From Lumbricus terrestris (taxonomy: Eukaryota; Annelida; Clitellata; Crassiclitellata; Lumbricidae), in the NCBI GenBank assembly GCA_949752735.1, contig OX457038.1, forward strand, positions 62,941,752-63,005,751: a stretch of DNA of 64,000 bases, written 5' to 3'. Position 1 is the first letter of the stretch, and each line of letters begins with the position of its first letter. The notes beneath the pieces are model-generated. The model saw only the letters and a program-made list of their open reading frames with translations. It ran no database searches and had not been told where the DNA came from. Made by a program: the position numbers and the translations under genes. Positions 11,353-21,120 of the stretch are shown here, in pieces.

Positions 11353-13212
11353 ATGGAAGAAGAACGTGAGAAACTGAAGTTTTTTAGTGCAGATGCATTA
11401 ATTGGTTTGTTAGCTAAAGCTGGTTCCGATGTGGATACCATTGTAGCTTTAAACAAAGAACAGCTTATTGAATTGTGTTTGGTGGCAAAGGGGTTAAAGG
11501 AAGGTGTTTTACCTAAGAAAGTGGTAAAAGAGATGACAATGATGGAGTTAATGCAAATGATGATGGAACGGGATGAAAGACACAGGAAAGAACAGAGGGA
11601 AATTATGATGGAACAGAGGGAAATTATGATGGAACGTGAAGAACAGATGAAGAAAGAGCAGAGGGAAATTATGATGGAACGTGAGGAACAGATGAGGAGA
11701 GAACAGAATGAACAGAGGGAAATTATGTTGGAACGTGAGGAACAGATGAAGAAAGAGCAGAGGGAAATTATGATGGAACGTGAGGAACATATGAGGAGAG
11801 AACAGAATGAAAGAGAGGAAAAGGATGAAGAATTAAGGAGAGAGCAAAGAGAGTGGCAGACGAAACTATTGGATAGTCAGATACATAGTCAAGAAAAGAT
11901 TAGAGAAGAGGCAAAGAGAGAACGGGACAGGAAGACAAAAGAAGAAGAGGCTATGGGGACTAAAATTAAGAAATTTGGGGACATTTTGAAAAACGTGTTG
12001 CCTAAAATGCCTACTGAGGATGTCGAGTTGCCATTGTATCTTGAATCAGTCGAGAGTATGTTTGCTGTATACCAAGTGCCTGATGATTTGAAATGTGCTT
12101 TGTTAATGCCTTTCTTGTCTAAAAAAGCCAAAAAGTTAATTCGAAGGCTACCAGTGGATCAACTGAATTCATATGCAAAATTAAAAGTTGCCTTGCTACG
12201 GGAATTTCGGTTAACACCACAGCAATACAAGGGACAGTTTACGAAAGCAGTAAAACTGGCCAATGAGTCATGGATGCAGTTTGCAACAAGACTCCGCACC
12301 TATCTCAGGTTTTATCTGGAATCCAGGGAGGTGGATAATTTTCAGAAACTTCAGGATTTGTGGGTGGCAGATAAGATGAAGGAGTGCATGCCATTTGTTA
12401 TTCGGTCTCATGTGATTGCGAAAGAAAGTGACAGCTGGATTGAGCCAATCAAGTTGGCCGAACTTACAGATATTTTTTCTATAAACTTATCTGAGGGCCA
12501 TCATTTGAAGGAAACGGGGGTTAGATTTCCATCGAAGTTTGGGGAAGGCAGGTCTTTTCAAAATAATCAGAGTGATTTTAAAGCGGTTGAGAAGAAGCCC
12601 TACTTCCAGAGGTTTAACGATAAACCAGTAGGGAATTCTTTTAATTCTTTGGGGAGGTCCAAGGGACAGGGAACAGTAAAATCTGAGAAACCGAAATGTT
12701 TTATTTGTTTATCGGAACAACATTTCAAAGCTAATTGTCCAAGAAATAAAACAAAGGTAAATCCCGTTGAAGCAAGGGTTAACCATGTTGAAGTTGAAGG
12801 TGAGGTCAGGGAAGCAAGTGTATGTTTGGTCAAGATTGAACAGGACAATACAGAAGAGTGGTATGAAAGTCAAGGGTTTTGTAATTCATGGGAGGTTGAG
12901 TATGGACCTTATGATTACTGTAGAGAAACAGAGTATGGTCTTGAGGACAAAGCTATTGAGCTTCAGAAGGTGAGAAGAGATAAGGCGAGGGAGGAAGAGG
13001 TCGTGGTAGATTTGAATTCATTGTTTGAATGTAATGCTTTGAATATATCTGCTGGAAATGGTGTTGCAGTTAATTCAGGTGTAACGTTGTCAAGTATACC
13101 ACGAGTAAAATTACAAATTGGTAAATCGGCTTGCACTGCATTGTTGGATTCGGGCAGTGAAATTACTGTCGTTAACAAGAGGATGCTACCTAATGTACGG
13201 AATGTCTTTTAA
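11353..13212 (+). CDS. gag: Gag plus start of protease, Gmr1-like element
   Basis: A 619-residue frame starting at the ATG in ACAACATGGAAG. Residues about 60-200 are a highly charged, probable coiled coil built of near-identical repeats of REEQMKKEQREIMME. A Retrotrans_gag-like region follows (about 220-350), then a CCHC knuckle (CFICLSEQHFKANC, about residue 449), which binds RNA. The frame ends just after an aspartic-protease active-site motif, LLDSGSEITVVN, at 13142-13180. Only about 14 codons follow the active site in this frame, so the flap and C-terminal half of the protease are missing or lie beyond a frame change at about 13205. Gag forms the particle; the protease would process Gag-Pol. 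Confidence 0.9.
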   Translation: MEEEREKLKFFSADALIGLLAKAGSDVDTIVALNKEQLIELCLVAKGLKEGVLPKKVVKEMTMMELMQMMMERDERHRKEQREIMMEQREIMMEREEQMKKEQREIMMEREEQMRREQNEQREIMLEREEQMKKEQREIMMEREEHMRREQNEREEKDEELRREQREWQTKLLDSQIHSQEKIREEAKRERDRKTKEEEAMGTKIKKFGDILKNVLPKMPTEDVELPLYLESVESMFAVYQVPDDLKCALLMPFLSKKAKKLIRRLPVDQLNSYAKLKVALLREFRLTPQQYKGQFTKAVKLANESWMQFATRLRTYLRFYLESREVDNFQKLQDLWVADKMKECMPFVIRSHVIAKESDSWIEPIKLAELTDIFSINLSEGHHLKETGVRFPSKFGEGRSFQNNQSDFKAVEKKPYFQRFNDKPVGNSFNSLGRSKGQGTVKSEKPKCFICLSEQHFKANCPRNKTKVNPVEARVNHVEVEGEVREASVCLVKIEQDNTEEWYESQGFCNSWEVEYGPYDYCRETEYGLEDKAIELQKVRRDKAREEEVVVDLNSLFECNALNISAGNGVAVNSGVTLSSIPRVKLQIGKSACTALLDSGSEITVVNKRMLPNVRNVF

Positions 13213-13292
13213 CGTTAGATGATTATAAAGCATTAACACAGAATAATGGATTTAATGACCTTGAAACTGACGAAGGACAGACATTAGCTGTA

Positions 13293-14441
13293 GTGACTGA
13301 CTCTGAATCATTGGAAGATGAATATGATGCTGTATGTGTGAAAAATGTGTTACAGGTTGAAGGTACAAGTGGATGTGAAACTTCAGCAGGAGAGGAGGAT
13401 GCTGAGGGTTTGTTTACTATGTACAGTTCAGATGGGGTCGAGCAAAGAACAGAGGTGTCTGATAACCATGATGACACGCCACTGTTAGTCAAAGCGGCTG
13501 AGCAGTTGAGAATGGAACAACTGGTTGATGAGGGACTTAAGGAGTGGTGGACAAAAGGTAAGAATAACGAAGGTGGTTATTCGGTCAGAGCAGTTGATGG
13601 AGTATTATTCCATAAAGATAGTATTGGAGGACAGATTGTTCAACAATTGGTTGTACCCAAGATTAAAATCAGAGAGATTTTAGAATTAGCTCATGACAGT
13701 GTATGGGGAGGACACTTTGGATCAAGAAAAACTCTGCAGAGAATTAAATCGTCATTCTGTTGGCCTGGAATGAGTAAAGAAGTGCAACAATATTGTCAAA
13801 GCTGTACTGCTTGTCAATTGAGGAGAAGAAAAACTACGAAGGATCGGGTTCCCATCATACCTGTGATCAGACCAACTAACGCATTTGAGATTGTGAATTG
13901 TGATATAATTGGACCATTTGAACAGGTATCAAGAGGCTTCAAGTATGTACTGTGTGTAATAGACCAATGCACTAGGTGGCCTGATGTTAGACCTTTAAGA
14001 ACCATTAGTGCTGAAGCTATCTGTGAGGCTCTATTAGAGATGTTCTCTTATACGGGAGTACCAAGAGTTATAGTCACAGATAGAGCGGCGAGTTTTAGAG
14101 GGAAACTGATGAAGGAGTTCATGAAAAGATTAGGATGTACGCCGAGGTTTAGTTCTCCTTATCATCCGGAAGGGAACGCGATTGTGGAACGTTGGAATCA
14201 AACGTTGAAGAATATGTTACATCAAGTGGTAAAGGAAAGACGTAAAGGCTGGGAAAAGGAATTGCCATTCCTATTGTGGGCCTATAGGGAATTGCCTAAT
14301 GCCACGTTGGGTGTTAGTCCTTTCATGATGGTTTATGGTCAGATCGGTCGTGGACCATTAACTATTTTGAAAGAAACATGGACAGGTGATCAAATTGCTC
14401 CATGGAGTTGGCTGATACCAGTAAGTATATGCAGAGATTGA
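13293..14441 (+). CDS. pol: Integrase, Gmr1-like element
   Basis: Open frame of 382 codons as bounded here. It actually stays open upstream to about 13205, and the first codon used is GTG, so no real start is claimed. The HHCC zinc module is visible (LAHDSVWGGHFG through QSCTACQ). The catalytic D, D and E sit in NCDIIGPF, VTDRAASF and AIVERWNQ. The enzyme inserts the cDNA into the genome. The last roughly 15 codons are out of frame with the downstream C-terminal domain, which continues in another frame from about 14402. That indicates a small indel near 14400. The domain sits upstream of RT, which is the unusual trait of this family. Confidence 0.9.
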   Translation: MTDSESLEDEYDAVCVKNVLQVEGTSGCETSAGEEDAEGLFTMYSSDGVEQRTEVSDNHDDTPLLVKAAEQLRMEQLVDEGLKEWWTKGKNNEGGYSVRAVDGVLFHKDSIGGQIVQQLVVPKIKIREILELAHDSVWGGHFGSRKTLQRIKSSFCWPGMSKEVQQYCQSCTACQLRRRKTTKDRVPIIPVIRPTNAFEIVNCDIIGPFEQVSRGFKYVLCVIDQCTRWPDVRPLRTISAEAICEALLEMFSYTGVPRVIVTDRAASFRGKLMKEFMKRLGCTPRFSSPYHPEGNAIVERWNQTLKNMLHQVVKERRKGWEKELPFLLWAYRELPNATLGVSPFMMVYGQIGRGPLTILKETWTGDQIAPWSWLIPVSICRD

Positions 14442-15931
14442 AAAAGCAATTGCAGTTAGCAAAAGATCTATCTGAAGAGCATTCTAAGGAGGCACAGAAG
14501 AGTTGTGCCCATTACTACAATTTAAGATCTAAGGACAAGACATTTGAGGTTGGAGATCAGGTAGTGATACTTGAGAAGGATTGTTCTGATAAATTGAGTT
14601 CTAGATGGATTGGACCAGGAGTCATTACAAAGAAGATTTCAGCATACAGTTATTTGGTTCAAATGCCTGATGGGGGTGAAAGAACGTTACATGCTAACTT
14701 CTTGAGATGTTTTAACCCGAGAGTGAGTGCGGTTGGGCTAATATGTGATGGTGAAGAGGATTTTGGTTGGGTAGACTGTCAACCAGGGAATTTGACTGAG
14801 ACAACTGACAGGACTACTATTTTTGATCAAATTGATTTTACGCATTTGAATTTGGATCAGCAACAGCATTTAAGGGACCTTTTACAGAAGTTTACATCTT
14901 TGTTTGATGATAAACCAGGGTTATGTAAATTGGGAACACATTCAATAAGGTTGCAAGGGGAGGTTCATCCGCGTAGGCAGAAACCATATCGAATACCCCA
15001 ATTATTTAAGGAAGAGGTTGACCGCCAAATTACTCAATTGTTGGCTGATGGATTGATTGAGGAATCAAACAGTCCGTGGGCTCATCCTGTTGTTTGTGTG
15101 AGGAAGGCGGATGGTAAAAGTCTTAGGCTATGTTGTGACTTTAGGGGTTTGAATTCTTTTTCAGTTTCTGATTGTTTTCCTATGTGTCAAACTGAAGATT
15201 TGATTAATCAAGTTGCCAGTGCTAAATACATTACAACTCTTGATTGTTCGTCTGGTTATTGGCAGGTGCCAATGCAGGAAGATTCGAAGGAACTTACTGC
15301 TTATGTTACGCATAGAGGAATGTATCAGTGGCTAAGGATGCCTTTTGGTTTGAAGGGGGCTAGTGCTACTTACCAGCGCATTGCTAATAAGATTTTGGAG
15401 CCACATTCTGATTATGCTGATGCCTACATTGATGACTTTGCTATACATTCTGAATCGTGGGAGGAACATTTAAAACATCTGGAAGGTGTATTGATTTCTA
15501 TTCATAAATCGGGTTTGACTCTTAAACTTTCTAAGTGTGTGTTTGGTAAAGCCAAAGTAAAATGGCTGGGCCATTTGTTGGGTTCTGGAGTGAAGGAAGT
15601 GGATCAGGATAAGGTATCTGCTATACAAAATATACCACTTCCAACAACCAAGAAAGAACTGAGACAATTCCTAGGGTTAACTGGATATTATAGAGCCTTT
15701 ATTCCGAGTTATGCAAATATTGCATTACCATTAACTGAGTTGACTAAAAGTCGTAATGTGTTTCATTTGGATTGTCAGAGTAAAGCTCATGATGCATTTA
15801 TAAGCTTAAAGCAGGCTTTGAGTAGTTCTCAGGTCTTAATTGCACCAGACTTTCATGATCCTTTTATTGTTCAGACTGATGCTTCAGATTATGCAGTGGG
15901 GGTCTGTTTAGCTCAATTAAGAAATGGGTGA
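14402..15931 (+). CDS. pol: Integrase C-terminus, reverse transcriptase and partial RNase H
   Basis: A 509-codon frame. The first part is the integrase tail with a GPY/F-like module (WIGPGVITKKISAYSYLVQM). The RT follows: the fingers motif WAHPVVCVRKADGKS, a catalytic aspartate in TTLDCSSGYWQ, and the YIDD box at 15424-15435. RNase H begins with VQTDASDYAVG and is cut by a TGA at 15929-15931. RT copies element RNA into cDNA and RNase H removes the RNA strand. The ATG used here is internal to the original polyprotein and is not a true start. Confidence 0.9.
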   Translation: MELADTSKYMQRLKKQLQLAKDLSEEHSKEAQKSCAHYYNLRSKDKTFEVGDQVVILEKDCSDKLSSRWIGPGVITKKISAYSYLVQMPDGGERTLHANFLRCFNPRVSAVGLICDGEEDFGWVDCQPGNLTETTDRTTIFDQIDFTHLNLDQQQHLRDLLQKFTSLFDDKPGLCKLGTHSIRLQGEVHPRRQKPYRIPQLFKEEVDRQITQLLADGLIEESNSPWAHPVVCVRKADGKSLRLCCDFRGLNSFSVSDCFPMCQTEDLINQVASAKYITTLDCSSGYWQVPMQEDSKELTAYVTHRGMYQWLRMPFGLKGASATYQRIANKILEPHSDYADAYIDDFAIHSESWEEHLKHLEGVLISIHKSGLTLKLSKCVFGKAKVKWLGHLLGSGVKEVDQDKVSAIQNIPLPTTKKELRQFLGLTGYYRAFIPSYANIALPLTELTKSRNVFHLDCQSKAHDAFISLKQALSSSQVLIAPDFHDPFIVQTDASDYAVGVCLAQLRNG

Positions 15932-16228
15932 GAAAGGCCTATTGCATATGCATCAGGTAAGTTGTCTGAAACTCAGCAAAGGTGGAGTACAATTGAAAAG
16001 GAGAGTTATGCTGTTATTTTTGCTTTGCAACGGTTTGAGCATTACTTGATGGGAGCTAAAATACTGTTATATACTGATCATAATCCATTGAAATATTTGA
16101 CAGCTTGTGCACCTAATAATTCAAAGTTGACACGCTGGCTGTTATCCTTACAACCGTTTGACATTGAAATTAGGCATCGAAGGGGTACTTCTAATAAAAA
16201 CTGTGATGCACTTTCAAGGTTGTTCTAA
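15932..16228 (+). pseudogene. RNase H remainder beyond the in-frame stop
   Basis: Continues the same frame after the TGA. It shows the RNase H motifs TIEKESYAVIFAL and LLYTDHNPLKYL and ends in DALSRLF and TAA. It is separated from RT by a single stop codon, so this copy cannot make complete Pol without readthrough. Confidence 0.85.
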
Positions 16229-16735
16229 GGTATAATGTTGTAGTTAAGGTTAGCTATAAATAAGACGGACACTGTATGGTTTATGATTATGTAACTGGGT
16301 CATGTTGTTAATTTAGTATAAGGTTTAATTAAGTCATATTTACTGTTGTTATTTTGTACATCTGAGGGTAATCAGATTTGTTTTGTTTGGTTAGAACCTG
16401 ATTTTCTCTAGGATTATTATACACGGTGTCCCAATTGAAGTGAGCCCCTTTTTGTTTTGGCGATATATCTGCTAATTCTAAATGAAACTCTATAACATTT
16501 TACAGCGTGAAAGAGGGATAAATTATAAATGTTTCCTGAAAATTTTATCAAATTCTATCAACATAGTCCGAAGTTATGCACATTCAAATTTGGACAAACA
16601 AAATTTGAAGTTGCCAACATGTAAAAGATAGAAAATTAATCCGTGAAACCGCAACCTTACTTGCTAAATGATTTACATATTAATAAATATGACGTCATAT
16701 TTACCTCATTTTCGTGTAAGGGGACAATAATAAAA

Positions 16736-18324
16736 ATGGTTTTCAGTGAAGATGATTTGAGTTTAATAAAAATTTTGGTAATTGGGTAGTTTAGCGTCCC
16801 AAATTATTTTGACCATTTCTTTGCAATAATAACTGAAAGACATATACAAAAACACATATTTAATTGAGGAAATCATAAAATGTGTGCTTGAAAACCTCAA
16901 GGAAGTCCCAAACGGGGTAACTATCGCGTAGAAATGGAAGCTGGATGAGGACTTCTTATGGCTAAAATGATGAAAAGAACACTTCAAAGATGGAAACTGG
17001 ATCAAGGTTCTGTAATAGTAGTTGAAATAGAAGCTGGATACAAGTTTTCATCGATCTGAAATAGAATCTGGATTCACGAATAGCACGATAAAGAAGTGGA
17101 AGCTGGATGAATGTTTTTATAGATCTAAAAAATAGAAGCTTGATTTATGAAAAGAACGATAAAGAAATGGAAGCTGGATGAAGGTTCCAGTTTTGATGAA
17201 ATCGAAGCTGGATTAACGAGAAATTCCAAGTCTCAGCAATAACTTGAATAATTTGGGACGCTAAACTACCCAATTACCAAAATTTTAAGACAAGAAAAAC
17301 ATTACGGAGCGAAAAGGTTTTTGCAGGAATTTCCTAACAGAAAGTGGTCTCTCGCAGCATTGAAACGACTGATTGCAAGAATTGACGCTACTGGATCTGC
17401 CGAAAAAACGGCATGGTGGTGGTAGACCTCAAACGGCTCGTATTCCTGAAAATGTTGATTCTGCTGAAACACTCGTATTGAGCCAAGAAGACCGACCTGG
17501 CACCCACAGAACAATTCGGCAAATATCGAGAGAAACTGGAATTTCGCGCAGTTCAGTCCATCGGATTATCCACAAGGATCTGCAGTTGAAATGCTTCAAA
17601 AAGAAACAAGCCCAGGACCTAACCGATGCGAATAAGATTGCCCGTCTGGTACGTAGCAAACAACTTCAACGAAAATACCCTCAGGCGTTGGTTCAATTCA
17701 TGTGGTTCACCGATGAAAAGCTGTTCACAGTAGCTGCACCGGTAAATCTGCAAAATGATAGGGTGTAGGCCTACGTTGGAGTTCCAATGAGAAAAAAACA
17801 AGTTGCGGCCGATCGATTGCTTCGCACTCGTTCAAATTTCTCGAAATCCGTCATGATTTCAGTCGGGATATCAAGTCTTGGCTGCACACAGATTATCTTT
17901 ATCGATCTAGGGGTCAAAATTAACGGTGCTTACTACCGTGACGTTTTACTCGGTGAGCACTTGCTGCCTGCTATTAAAGAATTGTCGGGCAGTGAATTTT
18001 TCATATTCCAACAGGACAGTGCTCCTGCTCATCGAGCCAAAGAAACTTGGTCTGCTTTCAAGAGAAACTCCCGAGTTCATTTCACCAACTCTTTGGCCCC
18101 CCAATAGCCCTGATCTTAATCCACTGGACTACAAGATATGGAGCGTCCTTCAAGAACGCGTTTATCAAACTCGCATACGTGACGTTGACCACCTCAAACA
18201 GCGAATTGTGGAAGAATGGAATCGTGTTGATCAAGGGATTGTTGACAATGCAATCAATGAATGGCGAAAGCGTCTTAGAGCATGCATTCGAGCTAATGGC
18301 GGACATTTTGAACATCAGCTTTGA
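16736..18324 (+). pseudogene. Mariner (maT-like) transposase, disrupted
   Basis: Begins at the ATG at 16736 and is split by a 502-bp element at 16777-17278. It then has a frame change near 17400, a TAG at 17766-17768 and another frame change near 18065. Recognisable parts are a helix-turn-helix region (FPNRKWSLAALKRLIARI), GRPQTAR, a second HTH (ISRETGISRSSVHRII), and catalytic D in FTDEKLFTV, D in FQQDSAPAHRA and D in PDLNPLDY. It ends GGHFEHQL. The cut-and-paste enzyme cannot be made from this copy. Confidence 0.88.
16777..17278. mobile_element. Small TIR element (8-bp target duplication) inside the mariner transposase
   Basis: 32-bp inverted repeats (16777-16808 and 17247-17278, starting GGTAATTGGGTAGTTTAGCG) are flanked by AAAATTTT on both sides (16769-16776 and 17279-17286). 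Removing the element and one duplication restores reading continuity in the transposase, which supports the boundaries. The 8-bp duplication and GG termini would fit hAT or Merlin; the palindromic duplication makes the exact edge ambiguous. The interior has a degenerate repeat with GAAGCTGGATGAA cores. A related terminus occurs at 53439. Confidence 0.85.
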
Positions 18325-18711
18325 AAAACAACAATTGGCTCAAATTAATTTTCTATCTTTTACATGTTGGCAACTTCAAATTTTGTTTGTCCAAATTTGA
18401 ATGTGCATAACTTCGGACTATGTTGATAGAATTTGATAAAATTTTCAGGAAACATTTATAATTTATCCCTCTTTCACGCTGTAAAATGTTATAGAGTTTC
18501 ATTTAGAATTAGCAGATATATCGCCAAAACAAAAAGGGGCTCACTTCAATTGGGACACCGTGTAGTGTGATTTGTAAATGTATGTTTAATTTAGGTGATA
18601 TTGTTGTGTTGTTATTATGTTTGGAACTCTACTAGACAATGTTCTAGTTTTACTGTATTTTAAAACTTTTATTGTTTTATCCAGAACATTGTCTTAAATG
18701 CATTGGGCGTA

Positions 18712-18920
18712 TGTCAGGATTGTTCCTGCGGGAAGAGTTTACATACTTATTTTTTCTGTTGTTGTAAACATTGTGATAGCAGGTGAACAGTGTAGATTGG
18801 AGTGTGGAAAGAATGGCGACTGGAATAAAACACAACGAGAAGATATAATAATATATTTCATGTTTAAAACGATTCCACTTGTTTTGGTTTCTTTTAATGC
18901 GACCGAACTAACTCTTCACA
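18712..18920 (+). repeat. 3' LTR of Gmr1-like element
   Basis: 209 bp, equal to the 5' LTR except for two adjacent bases. No clear polypurine tract precedes it. Confidence 0.95.
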
Positions 18921-19405
18921 GTTGTTGTTGTGTTTAAAATTTCATACACATCCTAAAAGTTTCCACTTTTCATCTGGACACAGTGTATATTAAAAATATT
19001 ATCTTGCTAATTCAATGTCTTTCCCAGACAGAATCATGCATAAATACTTCATCCCTACCATTACTTCAGTGTTACATTTGCTATCTGATGTATTGGTCAT
19101 GTGAACCAAGAACAATTTTGTGGACAGTATGTCACCCTGGACACAATACAGCATCACAGCTGCCAGTCTTCCACTTCGGCCAAAACCAGTTGCATCATCT
19201 GGCTGGTGTCACCCGCTTGCTGAGGGGTACAAAGCCATACTTAACGGGATTTTTAAAGTATTAAGGGATAGGTGATTAGATGACATCCAGAATTGGAGGC
19301 GACTATAGAAAGAGATTCAAAACACCCTTTTATGTTGCATATATATTTAGACATTTACAAAGGGCTTAAAAGTTATAAAATATGTCTTGTAAATAAGAAA
19401 TTTAC

Positions 19406-19801
19406 CTTTCAAAACTGTTATCTGGAAACCTTTGGAAGTTTCATTTACGATTTCATCTTGGATTTCTGGCAAGCCAGTATGAGGCACATCATCACCTGGT
19501 GCAAAACAAGACACAAGAGTCGAAAGCTGCTTTCTTTTTTGCCCTATTTCCAACATTGTTCTAGTTGATGGATGTGGCATATGAGAAACATTAATTTTGG
19601 AGAAATATTTTCGAACACTCATGGGACAGCATCTTCCTTCAAATATCTTCGACACAGTGCTATTAATTCTCCATTCCGTTTCTGTCTTGCAGAACTCTCA
19701 ACTTGGCCGTACTCTACAAAATCACTTTCTATCAAATGTAAGGATAGGTATAAATTAATTGTACGTTTAACGTTTCTCTTGGGTTTGGTGGCACAGACCA
19801 T
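19406..19801 (-). pseudogene. Third THAP-type exon, decayed, unit 1
   Basis: The relic of a THAP exon is recognised by comparison with 61955-62501 in unit 3. It keeps HLIESDFVEY, the KEDAVP box (the AVPTIF-like end of THAP domains) and a tail ending ITVLKG with donor GTAAAT at 19405. An in-frame TGA falls directly after AVP. The zinc-ligand N-terminus is gone. Donor phase is 1, the same as the other THAP exons. In-frame stops indicate loss of function. Confidence 0.6.
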
Positions 19802-21120
19802 GGTCCTCTAGATATTGACAGGTCGTACACAAGTGCAGTGAGTGCACGTGACGTCACAGAGGTCGGCCTAATGTACGTGGCGGTGGCTGGTTGCTATTCG
19901 TTCAGATACACTAGGTTTTCAGTTTAAACAAGTAATTATTGTAGTAAAAAAGCTCTGCGAAACAGATATCATACAGAGGTATGTGACAAAAGAAATACAG
20001 CACTAATTAAAAACGTCTATTTCACACAGCACATGATAAAACCACAGACATTTATATATCTCAACGAGTCAATGCGATAGTGTTTTAAATTTTTATGTCT
20101 TCTACTGCTGCCTTTTTACAGTAATCATTAAAAATATGTTTGCCACATAGCTCAATGACATCTGTATTAGAGATAGTGCTTATAACATAAGTGCATTCTC
20201 CATCACCAGCACCTGACTACCTTCACAAACCAACAAATTCTAGAAATTCCTGACTGCCTACAGTCAAGAACTTTGTCTCACATTCTATGGATACAACAGA
20301 CTTTTTGAAAACCATAAATACGTAGGCCACAACCTCTAATAAAAGTCTTTTGGCCACTTCAACCAACCCTGATTAATTTCCTATTCAAAACTATAATAAA
20401 ATTGATTCAATGTCTAACTTCAGAGTGTGGCAAATAAACAAGCTCATGTTTATATATATATATGTTTTACATGCCATTTTCTGTCCAAGTTTATATCCAA
20501 TATATCAAGCAACAAAAACTAAGGACTGTGACTCAGACTTTGAATTTCAATGTCATCACATGAGCCACAACCAGACAACAGTTCCTGGACAATGTCATCA
20601 TTTACATCATTACTATGGTCAACATTATCAGCTGCCTGTACATTGAAATCTATCAGTGTAATATTGCCACCAAAGCAGATAAACATGCAGAATACTAACT
20701 ATTTTCAACCTTTTTCAGACTCTTATTACCTGAACAGACAGGTGAAAATCTGCTACTGACTAAAACGGAATTCCAAACAGTCAGTAAACAGTCTGTTTGG
20801 AATTTGCCAATCAAAACATACAGCAATTCCATATCAACAAGCAGAAAATTGATCAGTTCAAAAAAGTCCCAAAGTTGTATGTTTCAGAGCAAACAAAGTT
20901 CCATTAGATAAATGTCCTAGTCGCAATTTTTGCTTTAGAACTTCCCATGCCATAATCCAGCTGTGTACATCATCATTGAACATTTTCATCAACCATAAGA
21001 TAAGATGTATTTTTTGATTCACCAATTGCTAACTGCATTTTGGCTTGCAGACACGGTGCAATAAAATTAAATATACTTAATACACATAACGGAGTAATGG
21101 ACAAATGAATCCAGTTAATA
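19802..21120. other. Intronic/intergenic sequence, no gene seen
   Basis: AT-rich, with only short open frames and no homologue in unit 2 (which has a deletion here). Nothing recognisable. Confidence 0.4.

Larger units (their letters stand above)
16422..18562 (+). mobile_element. DD37D (maT-like) mariner with 219-bp terminal inverted repeats
   Basis: Bounded by TA (16420-16421 and 18563-18564). The inverted repeats, 16422-16640 and 18344-18562, look identical over 219 bp, starting CACGGTGTCCCAATTGAAGT. It sits in the 3' untranslated part of the Gmr1-like element. The transposase relic inside shows three acidic catalytic positions with about 37 residues between the second and third, as in the maT group. 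Matching ends combined with a broken transposase suggest mobilisation in trans. Confidence 0.92.
10478..18920 (+). mobile_element. Gmr1-like Ty3/gypsy LTR retrotransposon
   Basis: Bounded by 209-bp direct LTRs (TGTCAGG...CTTCACA) and a 5-bp target duplication, GTTGT (10473-10477 and 18921-18925). The internal coding order is gag, protease, integrase, reverse transcriptase, RNase H. Integrase before RT is the Ty1/copia order, but the RT, the integrase and its GPY/F-like tail are gypsy-like. This combination defines the Gmr1 group. The LTRs differ only at two adjacent bases (CG versus TT), so insertion was recent. The copy is nevertheless disabled by frame breaks at about 13205 and 14400, a TGA at 15929-15931 and a mariner insertion at 16422. 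Confidence 0.92.
9786..18985. mobile_element. Foldback mariner-type element, split by a gypsy insertion
   Basis: The termini read CAGTGTCCGGATGAAAAG (left) and TCTGGACACAGTG (right). The intact relative in unit 2 has CACTGTGTCCGG termini and TA on both sides. The two arms (about 9786-10020, and 10290-10477 joined to 18926-18985) are inverted copies of each other over about 200 bp. The centre keeps a plus-strand relic of a Tc1/mariner transposase C-terminus (RIHDIDN, LIEEWQLFDQAIIDRTIKQ, then a stop). Without the gypsy insertion and one copy of its target duplication the element is about 750 bp, like unit 2. The insertion is absent from unit 3 (about 61491-61520). Confidence 0.8.
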
